From positions 372,001-436,000 of the forward strand of contig CAVZIJ010000003.1 in NCBI GenBank assembly GCA_963775335.1: a stretch of 64,000 nt of DNA, in the 5' to 3' direction. The position numbers and the translations under genes were made by a program. The notes beneath the pieces are model-generated. The model was given only the letters and a program-made list of their open reading frames with translations, had not been told where the DNA came from and searched no databases. The DNA is from CAVQCX01 sp963775335 (GTDB lineage: Bacteria > Pseudomonadota > Gammaproteobacteria > Chromatiales > Chromatiaceae). Positions 1-7,573 of this stretch are shown here, piece after piece (position 1 is the first letter of the stretch; each line of letters starts with the position of its first letter).

Positions 1-695
1 GTGTCCACGAAGTGGACTGTAACTACTAGCCGACGGCAAGGGCAAACCCGCGAGGGGATGTCTGGAGGAAGCCCGAGCGCAAAGGTGCGAGCCGACGGAC
101 AGAAACCGCATAGAAGGCTTGGCCCCTGGGCGAGTCAGCACAAGATGACGAAGCCCAACAGGTGCGAGGGGTAGGGTAAATGCGGCGGTTGTGCACCGAA
201 AGTTCATGTCCTTATCCGGGGAGATCTGCCTCACGAGCGGTCTGTGCCCCTACGGGAGCCGAACTGAGGCCCGGTCCGAAAGGGCCGGAATCGCCATCGA
301 ACCCTAAGGGGGCTGCGGTCGTCATGGGAGCCGGCCTGAGGCCCAGTGCGAAAGCGCTGGAATTGCCACCGGACCCTACAGCGACTCGGGCAGCGCGCCT
401 GGCGGTAACGTCTGGCGTGATGGGGCAGAAGTCAGCAGACGGCATAGTAGCCAAACGCCCACCGCAATGGGTGGGACACGGTGAAGGCCTGAACCTTCGG
501 CAACGAGAGAGACGGGCGGGCCTCAATGGGCGTATTGTACCCGACCGGGTGAAACGGTCTTGGCGGTTCGTCACGTAGCCAGCGTTGAAGGTCGCCATTT
601 ACTGGTGGTCCTTTGAACTCCGGAGGAAACGCCCCGTGCGGACCCGCATGCGGGGTGTTGTGGAGGCCGGGGGGAAAAACCCCCGGCTATCCGAT
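1..695 (+). mobile_element. Group II intron, internally deleted (no RT gene)
   Basis: The first ~580 bases read like the ribozyme 5' domains of a bacterial group II intron, with typical blocks around 60-155 (ggaggaagcccgag, gacagaaaccgcatagaagg, gatgacgaagcccaac). At 420-450 is the usual start of an intron-encoded protein (MGQKSADGIV), but that frame dies within about 50 codons. Positions 629-657 form a domain V-like hairpin (gtgcggacccgcatgc core) and 661-695 a domain VI-like hairpin ending in ccgat. The reverse transcriptase/maturase body is therefore missing, so any splicing or mobility would need a maturase supplied in trans. The 5' boundary is uncertain and may lie before the window. A related 3' end is found near 56,094. 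Confidence 0.75.
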
Positions 696-935
696 TGGAC
701 GAGCCCGAGTGGCCCGGCACCAGGCGGCCGGTATAGAAAATATCTTTTGCTGAGCCAGGGGAATGCGATGGCCCCAGCCGAGCTGGATGCCATCGCCGCT
801 GGTGTTTGGGGTCGCCGTTGCGGCGACCGAGCTGCTTAGAGGGCGCTGAGGGGGCGATTTTGGCCAAATTGCGGCCGAACGCCACCTTCAGCTTATGGAC
901 GCTGAAATTCCCGGGGTCTGGGCTGGAAGCTGGCG

Positions 936-2060
936 TTACATAGCCGCAACCTTCTGCGCCTGGCCGCCGGGGCGGATCGGGATCGAAGCGGGCGCAGGCA
1001 ATGGCCGAGGGATGCCAGTCCTGACGATGATCATCTGGGCCCCGCAGCAGGAGCAGCGAAGCGCCGGGCGAGGCTTGCGCCGGGTCGGTGTCGGGCTGCG
1101 CTGCAAGCCCAGCAGGAACTGCAGCGTAGCGATCGAGCGCTTGCTGTTGGGGTGCAGGAAGCCGAAGTTGGGCGCCCGGCGAAAGCCTTTGGGCAGCACG
1201 TGCTGCAGCACCAGGGCCAGGAACTGCGCGCCGGGCAGCGTGCGGGTTTGGGTTTGCTGGGTCTTGCCGTGGCGGTAGCGGAAGCTGACCTGGCCGTCGT
1301 CACAGGCGAGGATGTCCTTCTCCTGGATCACCCCGCGATACAGGTAGCGCCCGAGATACACCAGGGCCTTCTCGCCGTTGCCCACGCAGCGGCAGTCCAC
1401 GACCCAGGGCTTGGCACCCAGATCGGGCAGTGCCAAGCCCTCGTGGGCCAGGGTCTGCAGCAGCTTGGCGCGAAATACCTTGGCCAGCGCCTTGTGGCTG
1501 AACAGGTAAGGGTGACCCTTGTTGCTGCGCTTGGTGCGCCAGCGCCGGCGCTTGGGATCGATCGCCGCCGCGGGCATCGCCAGATGCACATGCGGGTGGT
1601 AGTCCAGGCGCCGGGAGTGGGTGTGCAGCACGCTGATGGCCCCGGCCTCGCCCTGGAGCTGGCGATCGTTGGCGGCGAAGCTCCGCAGCGTCTGCCAGCT
1701 GCAGCGGCTCATCAGGTCGTAGACCCGGCGCTGGTGGGCCCCCGCCAGCGGGCGCAGTGCCTCGGGCAGGGTGAAGGTCACCAGAAAGTAGCTGGCCGGC
1801 ACCTGGCGTTGCAGCTGGCGCTCCAGCCACTGCTGGCTCTCGTGGTGCTGACAGTGAGGACAGGCGCGATGCCCGCACGAGTGCGGCACCAACTGCTGGT
1901 GGTCACACTCGATGCACTGGGCGAGCATCGAGGGGCTCGCCGAGCTGCGACAGCCCTTCAGGGCGGCGAGCGCCCGCTCCTGGCTCGGCAGCATGGTCGC
2001 GGCGTACTGGGCCCGATAGTCGGACTCGAAGGTGTCGATGATCGATGCGAGGCGGATCAT
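936..2060 (-). CDS. IS91-family transposase (HUH/Y1 type)
   Basis: This 374-residue protein has the IS91/IS801 organisation. An N-terminal zinc-binding region carries several CxxC/CxxH pairs (CIECDHQ, CPHCQHH). The HUH metal motif is visible as YHPHVHLAM near residue 160, and a tyrosine-bearing helix (YLGRYLYRGV) lies near residue 240. Such enzymes nick and transfer a single strand for rolling-circle-like transposition. The start codon overlaps the 3' end of the upstream recombinase reading frame (2057), which suggests translational coupling. The last ~35 residues are Pro/Arg rich and may be a non-native extension. Element ends were not resolved. Confidence 0.9.
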   Translation of the reverse strand: MIRLASIIDTFESDYRAQYAATMLPSQERALAALKGCRSSASPSMLAQCIECDHQQLVPHSCGHRACPHCQHHESQQWLERQLQRQVPASYFLVTFTLPEALRPLAGAHQRRVYDLMSRCSWQTLRSFAANDRQLQGEAGAISVLHTHSRRLDYHPHVHLAMPAAAIDPKRRRWRTKRSNKGHPYLFSHKALAKVFRAKLLQTLAHEGLALPDLGAKPWVVDCRCVGNGEKALVYLGRYLYRGVIQEKDILACDDGQVSFRYRHGKTQQTQTRTLPGAQFLALVLQHVLPKGFRRAPNFGFLHPNSKRSIATLQFLLGLQRSPTPTRRKPRPALRCSCCGAQMIIVRTGIPRPLPAPASIPIRPGGQAQKVAAM

Positions 2061-2965
2061 TTCACCCGCCCCCAGTCGATGGTGAGCGAGCTGATCAGCT
2101 CGTTGATGGCCTGCTGGGCGTTATGGCCGGTGCGGGTGGTCAGATGAGTGTAGCGCGAGGTGGTCAGGATCGAGCGGTGCCCCAGGATCTGCTGCACCTC
2201 CAGCAGATCGACACCGGCCTCTACCAGATGAGTGGCGAAGCTGTGACGCAAGCTGTGCGGGGTGATCTTTTTTTATTCCGCGCGACTCCACCACCTTGCG
2301 CATCGCCAGCTGCACGCCGCCGCGATCCAGCGGCGTGCGCGCCGCAGCCGCCGCTTGTAGACCGCCACGGCGACTGGGAAACAGCAGCTGCGGGTGGCGA
2401 TGCGCGCGCCAGAAACGGCGCAGCAGATCAAGGGTGGCCAGCGGCAGCGGCACCAGGCGATCCTTGTTGCCCTTGGCATCCCGCACGTGCACACCCTTTG
2501 GCGCACCGCATCGATATCGCCCACGTGCAGAGCGAGCCCCTCGCCCAGGCGCAGCCCCAGGCTGTAGAGGGTGAAGAAGAACACCTGGTAGCTCAAGGTG
2601 TAGGTCCCCTGGACCAGGCGCTGCACCTCCTCGACGGTGAGGATATCGGGCAGGCGCTGGCCCTTGGGCGGCTTGACCAGGTTGATGTCCATCCAGGGCT
2701 TGCGCAGCACATGGGTGTAGAAGAACCTCAGCCCGTACAGATCGAGCTTGACCGCGCTCCAGGAGTGGGTCTCCAGCAGATCGGTGAAGTAGTCGAGCAG
2801 CTGCGCCTCGGACAGGTCATCGATCTGGTGGTCGAAATATTCGCCGATGCGCCGGATCGCCCGCGCATAGGCCTCGATGGTCTTCGGCTGCAGACCTTTG
2901 AGCCGCAGGTGCTTGAGGTGGGACTGGTACTGGCGCTTGAAATGTGCGTCCGATGGTGCTGTCAT
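2057..2965 (-). pseudogene. Tyrosine recombinase accompanying the IS91-type transposase, frameshifted
   Basis: The N-terminal part (2965 down to about 2500) is an intact SAM-like/core-binding domain followed by the start of a phage-integrase catalytic domain (LGLRLGEGLAL carries the first catalytic Arg). The frame then breaks near 2495, where a doubled gt makes RV-HVRDAKGNKDR change frame, and again at a run of seven A (coding strand, about 2269-2275), after which RHSFATHL, LGHRSILTT and the tyrosine segment SRYTHL follow in a third frame. Removing one A restores GIKKITPHSLRHSF. Some IS91-family elements carry exactly such an upstream recombinase gene. An IS66 copy sits 2 bp upstream of its ATG, separating it from any native promoter. 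Either a real pseudogene or two sequencing errors. Confidence 0.85.
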
Positions 2966-2982
2966 GGGTAACTTCTCAATAA
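2960..2982. repeat. IS66 left inverted repeat plus target duplication
   Basis: Target duplication tgtcatgg (2960-2967) followed by the inverted repeat gtaacttctcaataa (2968-2982). The ATG of the interrupted recombinase gene lies within this duplication (complement of 2963-2965). Confidence 0.95.
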
Positions 2983-4742
2983 GTCACGGCCTAGCAGACA
3001 CAGCGGCTGCCCGGTCGCGAATGATATCGGCTAATGGAGGAATTGAGCCGCATCGTTCGATCCGATCGGCAAGATAGTCCCAAAACGACACGCCGAGCTT
3101 GCGGCAGGTTTTGTTGAGGCTGGCCAGGCTGTCTCGACAGCGCTTTCCCAGATCACTGCGCGTTCCACCGCTGATCTTGCGCCATTTGACGTACACCCGA
3201 ATATCGCCCTCGCTGTTGTTGGTATGCAGCGGGATGTCCGGGCGGCTCAGCACCAGCAGCAGCTTGGCCCTGTGCCCATGCAACCGCTTGAGCGTCTGGT
3301 TGAGCGTCTCAAAGGACGTGCGCTGCGTGAAGAGGGCGTCGAAGCGTGCCTCCAGGTCGGGCACCAACGCCGGATCGGGATGGCGCCGATAGGCCTTGAG
3401 ATCGGCATACAGCGTCCAGATCTGGTCTCGGACCCGCTCCTGGTCCAGGCGATGGGTGTCGTTGAGTGGGATCAGCTTGTGCACGAGGCGCTCGGCGTGC
3501 ACCCAGCACAAGGCGTGCAGCAGGATGGCAAACTGACCGGCCCCATCGCTGAGGATCACCAGCTCGAGCGAGAAGCCCTTTTCGATCAGCCCACCCAGCA
3601 AGGCCCCTTCGGTGGCGATGCGCCGATGGCGCTCGCTGTCGATTCCCAACGCGTCGAGGTGCTGGCTCCAGCTCTCGGCCCCGGTGATCGGCCCGCTCGT
3701 ATCGCTGAGCAATCGACGCCGCGGTTGTTGGGGCAATCCTTCCTCAGTGAGGTACTCCAAGGCGTGCTCATTGAGATGGTAGGTGATGTCCCCGGCGTGC
3801 AGCAGCTGCAGAAAGTTGATGCGGCTCTTGCTGTAGGTGCTCGAAAACCACGCAAACCAGTCGTTGCCGATCTGCGTGACGTAGCCGTTCTTGCCCCGAT
3901 GGCGTGCGCCGGAGTCGTCCACGCTGATGAAGGGGCTGACTTGCAGACCGGTTACCAGCAACTGGTCCTTCTCGGCGAAAAACACCTCGTTACGCTCGCT
4001 CAGCAGGGCATCGATCTGCCCCGCGGAAATGTCGATGCCAAACTCATTGAGCTGCTCACGCAGCAGCGGCTGGGTGACCTGGCAGTGGTGGTGTTGATAG
4101 AGCACGTAGCGGCGTAGCGACGCGCCGAAGTGTTTGCCATTGAGGCACGCCGGAAGCTCTCCGCTCAGCCACTTCCCGTCCGGCGTCTGCCAGACCTCCA
4201 GGCGATAGCGGGTATTGTGAGCCTCAATCCTCAGGTCCTGGACGACAAAATCTCGATATCCCTTGAAGCGCGACCCGCCCGGGGGCTCGATCGAGGGTCT
4301 GAGCTCCACCGTCTCATGAATCTCCAATTGCTGGGTCTTGCGGCGCTTGGCCGAGCCGGGGCGCTTGCGCTCTTTCGGCTCACCTTGCCGATCGCCCTGG
4401 CTCTTGTCGTCACCATGCGCTTCCTCACCGGATTCTGGATCGGTCCCTTTCTCCATTCCGCTCGCCTTGAACTTCGGCTTCGCCTTCTGCCCCTTGAGCA
4501 CGGCCACTTCATCACGCAACTGCTGCACCAACTCGGCCTGCCTGAGGTTCTCCTGCACAAGACGCTCGATCTGCGCCAACAACTGCTCCACCAACTCGCT
4601 ACGCTGAGCATCCGGGATATTTGGCAGTTGATGATCGCTCGGCATTTCATGCCACCCTCAAAGCGCTCGGAGTCCTCTCTCAGAACATTAACTCATGTCG
4701 CTAGCTGATTGATATAGTTGCCGTTGGTTATTGAGAAGTTAC
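2968..4742 (-). mobile_element. Complete IS66-family insertion sequence (1775 bp, single transposase)
   Basis: Both ends carry the same 15-bp terminal inverted repeat (gtaacttctcaataa at 2968-2982, its complement at 4728-4742). Immediately outside each end is the 8-bp direct repeat tgtcatgg (2960-2967 and 4743-4750), the target duplication length typical of IS66. Only the TnpC-type transposase is present; TnpA and TnpB helpers are absent, as in the single-ORF IS66 subgroup. The perfect repeats imply a recent insertion. The target is the region around the start codon of the recombinase gene. Confidence 0.95.
2984..4645 (-). CDS. IS66-family transposase (TnpC-like)
   Basis: 553 residues. The N-terminus has a leucine-rich coiled coil (about residues 13-50), then a charged, Gly/Lys-rich linker with a basic patch (KERKRPGSAKRRK). 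The DDE catalytic region is visible: ISVDDSGARHRG near 245, ILSDGAGQFAILLHALCWVH near 365, and HTNNSEGDIR near 480. It fills the element from inverted repeat to inverted repeat and appears intact, so this IS is probably active. The gene ends almost inside the left repeat. Confidence 0.93.
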   Translation of the reverse strand: MPSDHQLPNIPDAQRSELVEQLLAQIERLVQENLRQAELVQQLRDEVAVLKGQKAKPKFKASGMEKGTDPESGEEAHGDDKSQGDRQGEPKERKRPGSAKRRKTQQLEIHETVELRPSIEPPGGSRFKGYRDFVVQDLRIEAHNTRYRLEVWQTPDGKWLSGELPACLNGKHFGASLRRYVLYQHHHCQVTQPLLREQLNEFGIDISAGQIDALLSERNEVFFAEKDQLLVTGLQVSPFISVDDSGARHRGKNGYVTQIGNDWFAWFSSTYSKSRINFLQLLHAGDITYHLNEHALEYLTEEGLPQQPRRRLLSDTSGPITGAESWSQHLDALGIDSERHRRIATEGALLGGLIEKGFSLELVILSDGAGQFAILLHALCWVHAERLVHKLIPLNDTHRLDQERVRDQIWTLYADLKAYRRHPDPALVPDLEARFDALFTQRTSFETLNQTLKRLHGHRAKLLLVLSRPDIPLHTNNSEGDIRVYVKWRKISGGTRSDLGKRCRDSLASLNKTCRKLGVSFWDYLADRIERCGSIPPLADIIRDRAAAVSARP

Positions 4743-4750
4743 TGTCATGG
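4728..4750. repeat. IS66 right inverted repeat plus target duplication
   Basis: Inverted repeat ttattgagaagttac (4728-4742) followed by the second copy of the target duplication tgtcatgg (4743-4750). Confidence 0.95.
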
Positions 4751-4854
4751 CAGGTAACCTCATGATTAACGGAACAATACCCCCGCAAGCGGGGACGCGA
4801 GGCTACATTGTAGAGGCGACAGCGCCAGTGGGCTTTTCTCCGCGTAGCGGCTCC

Positions 4855-4921
4855 GTCCAACAACCGCTTCCAGCCAACGTCGTCGCTGACGCGCCGCCGT
4901 GCGTGAAGCGGAGCGTTACAC
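4855..4921 (+). repeat. attC-like integron recombination site 1
   Basis: R''-like box gtccaac (4855-4861, fits RYYYAAC). The arm ccgcttc (4864-4870) is matched by its reverse complement gaagcgg (4905-4911), and gttacac (4915-4921) stands at the R' position, deviating from GTTRRRY at one place. The spacing of about 67 bp and the foldback fit an attC site. It would end a cassette whose gene was lost, possibly to the IS91-type element, and begin the next cassette. Confidence 0.55.
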
Positions 4922-4956
4922 GTGAAAAGCGATAATTATCGAAGAAAGGAACGGAC

Positions 4957-5337
4957 ATGCCATATCGACCAGAGCCACAATTTCGAAGAGACATTCATTG
5001 GGTAGTCTATCCACTAACAGAAGCGGTTCGGCGGTTGTATGGATGCCGTAACAGTGACGGCGCTTACCCCATTGGTGCTTTTTATCCAATAAATATAACG
5101 AATAAATCTTGGCGTCATTCAGATGGAATATGGTACGTCCCTTTATCTGTAGAGAAATTAGATGCGCGTAGTATCAAGGAGGATATAGTAGAGGAATATA
5201 TGCGCAGCATACAGACAGGACGTTCAGTGACGCTCCCTAAAGGGAAGGTTATTTCCTGGGAGCCTATTCCGAGTGAAGAAACACAAGCTCTTCCACCTAT
5301 TCAATCAAAGCGTGTAGCTCGTGTAACAATCGCCTAA
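4957..5337 (+). CDS. Integron-cassette protein of unknown function
   Basis: 126 residues starting MPYRPEPQFRRD; no family recognised. It is soluble-looking, with no signal peptide or membrane segment, and ends in a Lys/Arg-containing tail. An aagaaagga Shine-Dalgarno stretch precedes the ATG. The base composition is visibly AT-richer than the flanking chromosome. The stop codon TAA lies inside the R'' box of attC-like site 2, the compact arrangement normal for gene cassettes. The position between two attC-like sites is the main evidence for its origin; the function cannot be inferred. Confidence 0.75.
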   Translation: MPYRPEPQFRRDIHWVVYPLTEAVRRLYGCRNSDGAYPIGAFYPINITNKSWRHSDGIWYVPLSVEKLDARSIKEDIVEEYMRSIQTGRSVTLPKGKVISWEPIPSEETQALPPIQSKRVARVTIA

Positions 5338-5396
5338 CCCGACCGGAAAAAGCGCTGCCGCGCTTTTTCCGGTCGGGTTAGGCGTACGTTAGCACC
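5332..5396 (+). repeat. attC-like site 2, with a perfect 23-bp palindrome
   Basis: The R'' box gcctaac (5332-5338) and R' box gttaggc (5377-5383) are the outer ends of a perfect inverted repeat with 23-bp arms (5332-5354 and 5361-5383) and the loop ctgccg. A second gttag box follows at 5388-5392. Typical attC sites have imperfect arms with unpaired bases, so this site is unusually symmetrical. It could also act as a transcription terminator for the cassette gene, though no T-run follows. Confidence 0.7.
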
Positions 5397-5400
5397 CAAC

Positions 5401-5757
5401 ATGAAACCAGAAGATAAGTGGATAGAGGACTGGCGCTACGGGGTAAAGCCAGATCTGGAAAGAAAGACATCGGAAGAGCTACTGATCGTCTTTCAAGAGT
5501 TTTGGGACTGGACCAATCTTGATAAAAAAAGCAAGAGTACGAAACAGCGTTACTCTGCAGCACTCCATGCACTAGGCGGATACCTTGTGGAATATGCTGG
5601 AGAAGGTCATAGAGGCAATAAATCGATTGGAGAATTCCTAAAAGACCGTGTGGATTCCGGGGGTGGTCCCTTAATTCATCACGATAACGAGGCATGGCAA
5701 AATGAGCTTGATACCGTGTGCCGTAAACTTTACAAGTATGTGGCCACTCTGTGCTAA
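5401..5757 (+). CDS. Integron-cassette protein of unknown function
   Basis: 118 residues starting MKPEDKWIEDWRYG, mostly charged and probably helical, with no recognised domain. The gene starts 18 bp after the symmetrical attC-like site. It stops at tgctaac, which again looks like an R'' box, so it has the dimensions and layout of a single-gene cassette. Its AT-rich composition differs from the chromosomal backbone. An antitoxin-like or regulatory role is possible for a protein this small, but nothing in the sequence shows it. Confidence 0.75.
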   Translation: MKPEDKWIEDWRYGVKPDLERKTSEELLIVFQEFWDWTNLDKKSKSTKQRYSAALHALGGYLVEYAGEGHRGNKSIGEFLKDRVDSGGGPLIHHDNEAWQNELDTVCRKLYKYVATLC

Positions 5758-5785
5758 CGAGCACTTGCAGCCGACCGCCTCAGTC
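5752..5785 (+). repeat. Truncated attC-like site 3
   Basis: A box tgctaac at the end of the cassette gene is followed by gagcacttgcagccgacc, a typical left-arm sequence. The right half is missing: within about 40 bp the sequence becomes a group II intron reverse-transcriptase gene. Confidence 0.45.
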
Positions 5786-5825
5786 GCTACCGCTCCCTCG
5801 GCGAGGTTCCCCGGGGCGACTCGAC

Positions 5826-6364
5826 TTGTCTGCGCCTTCCGCTATCGCAAAGATGCGATGAGGTTTTACCGCACGCTACCGAAGCGACTGGCCAAGTTCG
5901 GCCTGGAGGTGGCGCCGGAGAAGACGCAGGTTGTGCGTTTCAGCCGATTCCATCCGAGCATGAAGCGGCGTATCACCTTTCTCGGTTTCGAGCTGTACTG
6001 GCTTGAAGACCGTCAGGGGGTACCGCGGGTACAGCGACGCACCGCGCGCAAGAAGCTGCAAGGGGCGGTGCGGCGCATCAAGGACTGGATCAAAAGCCAC
6101 CGGCACCTGCCGGGAAGGGACTTCATCAAAGGGCTGAACCGGCGCCTGGTAGGGCACTACAATTACTACGGTCTGCGGGGTAACTCGCGTGGCCTGTGGC
6201 GCTTCTATCAGGAGGCCATCGCCAGTGCATTCAAGTGGCTGAATCGGCGCGGGGGTAAACGCAGGAGCTTCACCTGGGCGGACTTCACCCAGGCATTGAA
6301 GCGGCTCGGCGTTGCCAGGCCCCGTATCACCGAGCAGCCGCTGCCACGGCGGGTGTTTGCATGA
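5826..6364 (+). pseudogene. Group II intron reverse transcriptase/maturase, 3' fragment
   Basis: The reading frame picks up at LVCAFRYRKDAMRFYRTLP, the segment that directly follows the YADD active site in these enzymes, and runs through the thumb (LEVAPEKTQVVRFSR, ITFLGFEL) to the maturase X domain (FIKGLNRRLVGHYNYYGLRGN). About 180 residues remain of an expected 400 or more. The whole fingers and palm, including YADD, are gone, so there is no polymerase activity. The X domain is complete and could in principle still bind intron RNA, but there is no clear start codon or ribosome site. Confidence 0.88.
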
Positions 6365-6397
6365 GCTCAATCGCTCGCGCGAAAGCGAGTACAACCG

Positions 6398-6466
6398 AGG
6401 AACCGGATGCGGGAAAACCGCACGTCCGGGACTGTGCCGGGGGCGCCGGGTAACCGGCGTCCCTAC
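6398..6466 (+). ncRNA. Group II (IIC-type) intron 3' end, domains V-VI
   Basis: The hairpin ccggatgcgggaaaaccgcacgtccgg (about 6403-6429) has the domain V shape with a GAAAA-type loop. A second hairpin (gccgggggcgccgggtaaccggcgtccctac) gives domain VI and the probable 3' splice end at 6466. It lies directly behind the maturase fragment, as in intact introns. The intron's 5' part is absent here. Confidence 0.75.
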
Positions 6467-6508
6467 GGCTAGAGGCCAAACAAAAACCAGAATCGAGAGA
6501 GAGGACTT

Positions 6509-7147
6509 ATGAGCAAGGTATTTGTGAACATCGGTCTTAGTCTTGACGGTTACATGGCACCGGAAGGGATGGCGATAGAAAACTGGAGTAAGCCAGAGTA
6601 CAAAAACTGGGGCGCAAAGTGGGGCTCGCTGATGAGCTGGATCCTCAAGCAGCAATACTTCCGCGAGAACCTCATGTTCAGCTCGGGAGGAGAAACCGGT
6701 CCGGTTAATGACATGCTTCGTTACACCATGGAGCGTAGTGGAGCCAGCATCATGGGCAAGCGAATGTTTGAGCAAGGCGAAATATCATGGCCCGAGGAGG
6801 CTCCGTTTCACACGCCTGCATACGTTCTTACCCACGAAAAGCGCGATCCTTGGGTTCGGCCAGGCGGGACAACTTTCTACTTCGTCAACGACGGACCGGC
6901 GCACGCCCTTGAGCAGGCGAGAGAGTCTGCGGGTGGTCGTGATATTCGCATCTCTGGTGGAGCGGATGTGATACAGCAGTACTTTAACATGGGCGTCATC
7001 GACGAGTTAGAAATTGCCCTTGCTCCGGTACTATTTGGCAGCGGAAGACGCCTATTTGAGAACTTGCATGAGGCCTTGCCGCAGTTTCGAATCGACAAAG
7101 TGCTCAACACTCCAGATGCCGTACACTTGAGCTACGTGCGTGCGTAA
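6509..7147 (+). CDS. Dihydrofolate reductase-like (RibD C-terminal fold) protein
   Basis: 212 residues with the RibD_C/DHFR-like fold: N-terminal beta strand and substrate loop (VFVNIGLSLDGYMA), a phosphate/NADPH-binding stretch (MGKRMFEQG), a Gly-rich segment (DIRISGGADVIQQYFNMG) and a C-terminal core (DELEIALAPVLFGSGRRLFE). Members reduce pyrimidine-type or other carbonyl substrates with NADPH; the substrate is unknown here. Good Shine-Dalgarno agagagagg before the ATG. It lies among cassette debris, with a gcctaac box just after its stop (7153-7159), so it was probably also a cassette gene. It is not the classical FolA type. Confidence 0.85.
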   Translation: MSKVFVNIGLSLDGYMAPEGMAIENWSKPEYKNWGAKWGSLMSWILKQQYFRENLMFSSGGETGPVNDMLRYTMERSGASIMGKRMFEQGEISWPEEAPFHTPAYVLTHEKRDPWVRPGGTTFYFVNDGPAHALEQARESAGGRDIRISGGADVIQQYFNMGVIDELEIALAPVLFGSGRRLFENLHEALPQFRIDKVLNTPDAVHLSYVRA

Positions 7148-7179
7148 ATGGGGCCTAACAGGCACATATGGGGCGAAAT

Positions 7180-7459
7180 GGTGACAGAATTATTGTTCGC
7201 GATAAGATGCTGCGAGTAAGGCTGACCTTCAAGGAGCGAGCAGATGCCAACGACGGGGCAAGTGGTTTTGGCGGGATATGCGCATCATATCGTTCAGCGT
7301 GGGCACAACCGGCAACCGGTGTTCGCCGAGGCGAGGGACTATCGGCGTTACTTGGGTATCTTGAGGGAGTTCAAGGAGGGGTACGCTATGAGAGGTCTAC
7401 GCATTTTGTTTGATGACCAATCATGTTCACCTTCTGGTTGCTCCGAGCGATTGCGCGGG
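7180..7459 (+). pseudogene. RAYT (REP-associated tyrosine transposase) copy 1, truncated
   Basis: The end repeat ggtgacagaattattgttc (7180-7198) is followed by the start of a Y1 transposase (ATG 7244: MPTTGQVVLAGYAHHIVQRGHN). The frame is broken by an extra g in atgagaggtctac (about 7389-7397); downstream the true reading (VYAFCLMTNHVHLLV, with the HUH motif) is in another frame. The gene stops after about 70 codons at a junction with a group II intron 3' end near 7459. The same frameshift is present in copy 2 at 8629. Confidence 0.85.
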
Positions 7460-7510
7460 AAAACCGCTCGCCGGGATCTGCCGGGGGCGGTGCGTAAGCG
7501 GCGTCCCTAC
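7455..7510 (+). ncRNA. Chimeric group II intron 3' end fused to the RAYT fragment
   Basis: From gcgcgggaaaaccgc onward the sequence matches the intron 3' end at 6410-6466 (gggaaaaccgc, tgccgggggcg, ggcgtccctac). Only the distal half of domain V plus domain VI remains. The join with transposase sequence falls in the short shared string gcggg, which suggests illegitimate recombination. Confidence 0.65.
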
Positions 7511-7573
7511 GGCGCCGCATTCTGGTCCCGCGCCGCAAAGCAACATCAACGTCTAACCGAGAGGAGCACCTGA

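Larger units (their letters stand above)
936..4794 (-). mobile_element. IS91-type element with recombinase gene, carrying a nested IS66
   Basis: The transposase (936-2060) and recombinase (2057-2965) form one unit on the minus strand. The unit continues upstream beyond the IS66 insertion, from 4751. A short hairpin (ccccgc-aa-gcgggg, 4781-4794) lies just before the first attC-like site at 4855 and is a candidate for the element's far end. Neither terminus is proven: the coordinates span the two genes to that hairpin and are approximate. Confidence 0.45.

Noticed and set aside
4781..4794. Hairpin ccccgc-aa-gcgggg resembling a type I-E CRISPR repeat core
   Set aside because: Single copy, no spacing pattern and no flanking repeat; more likely an end structure of the IS91-type element.
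7551..7557. gtctaac before the methyltransferase as a further attC R'' box
   Set aside because: No matching arm or R' box nearby, and the position ahead of a gene is wrong for this orientation.
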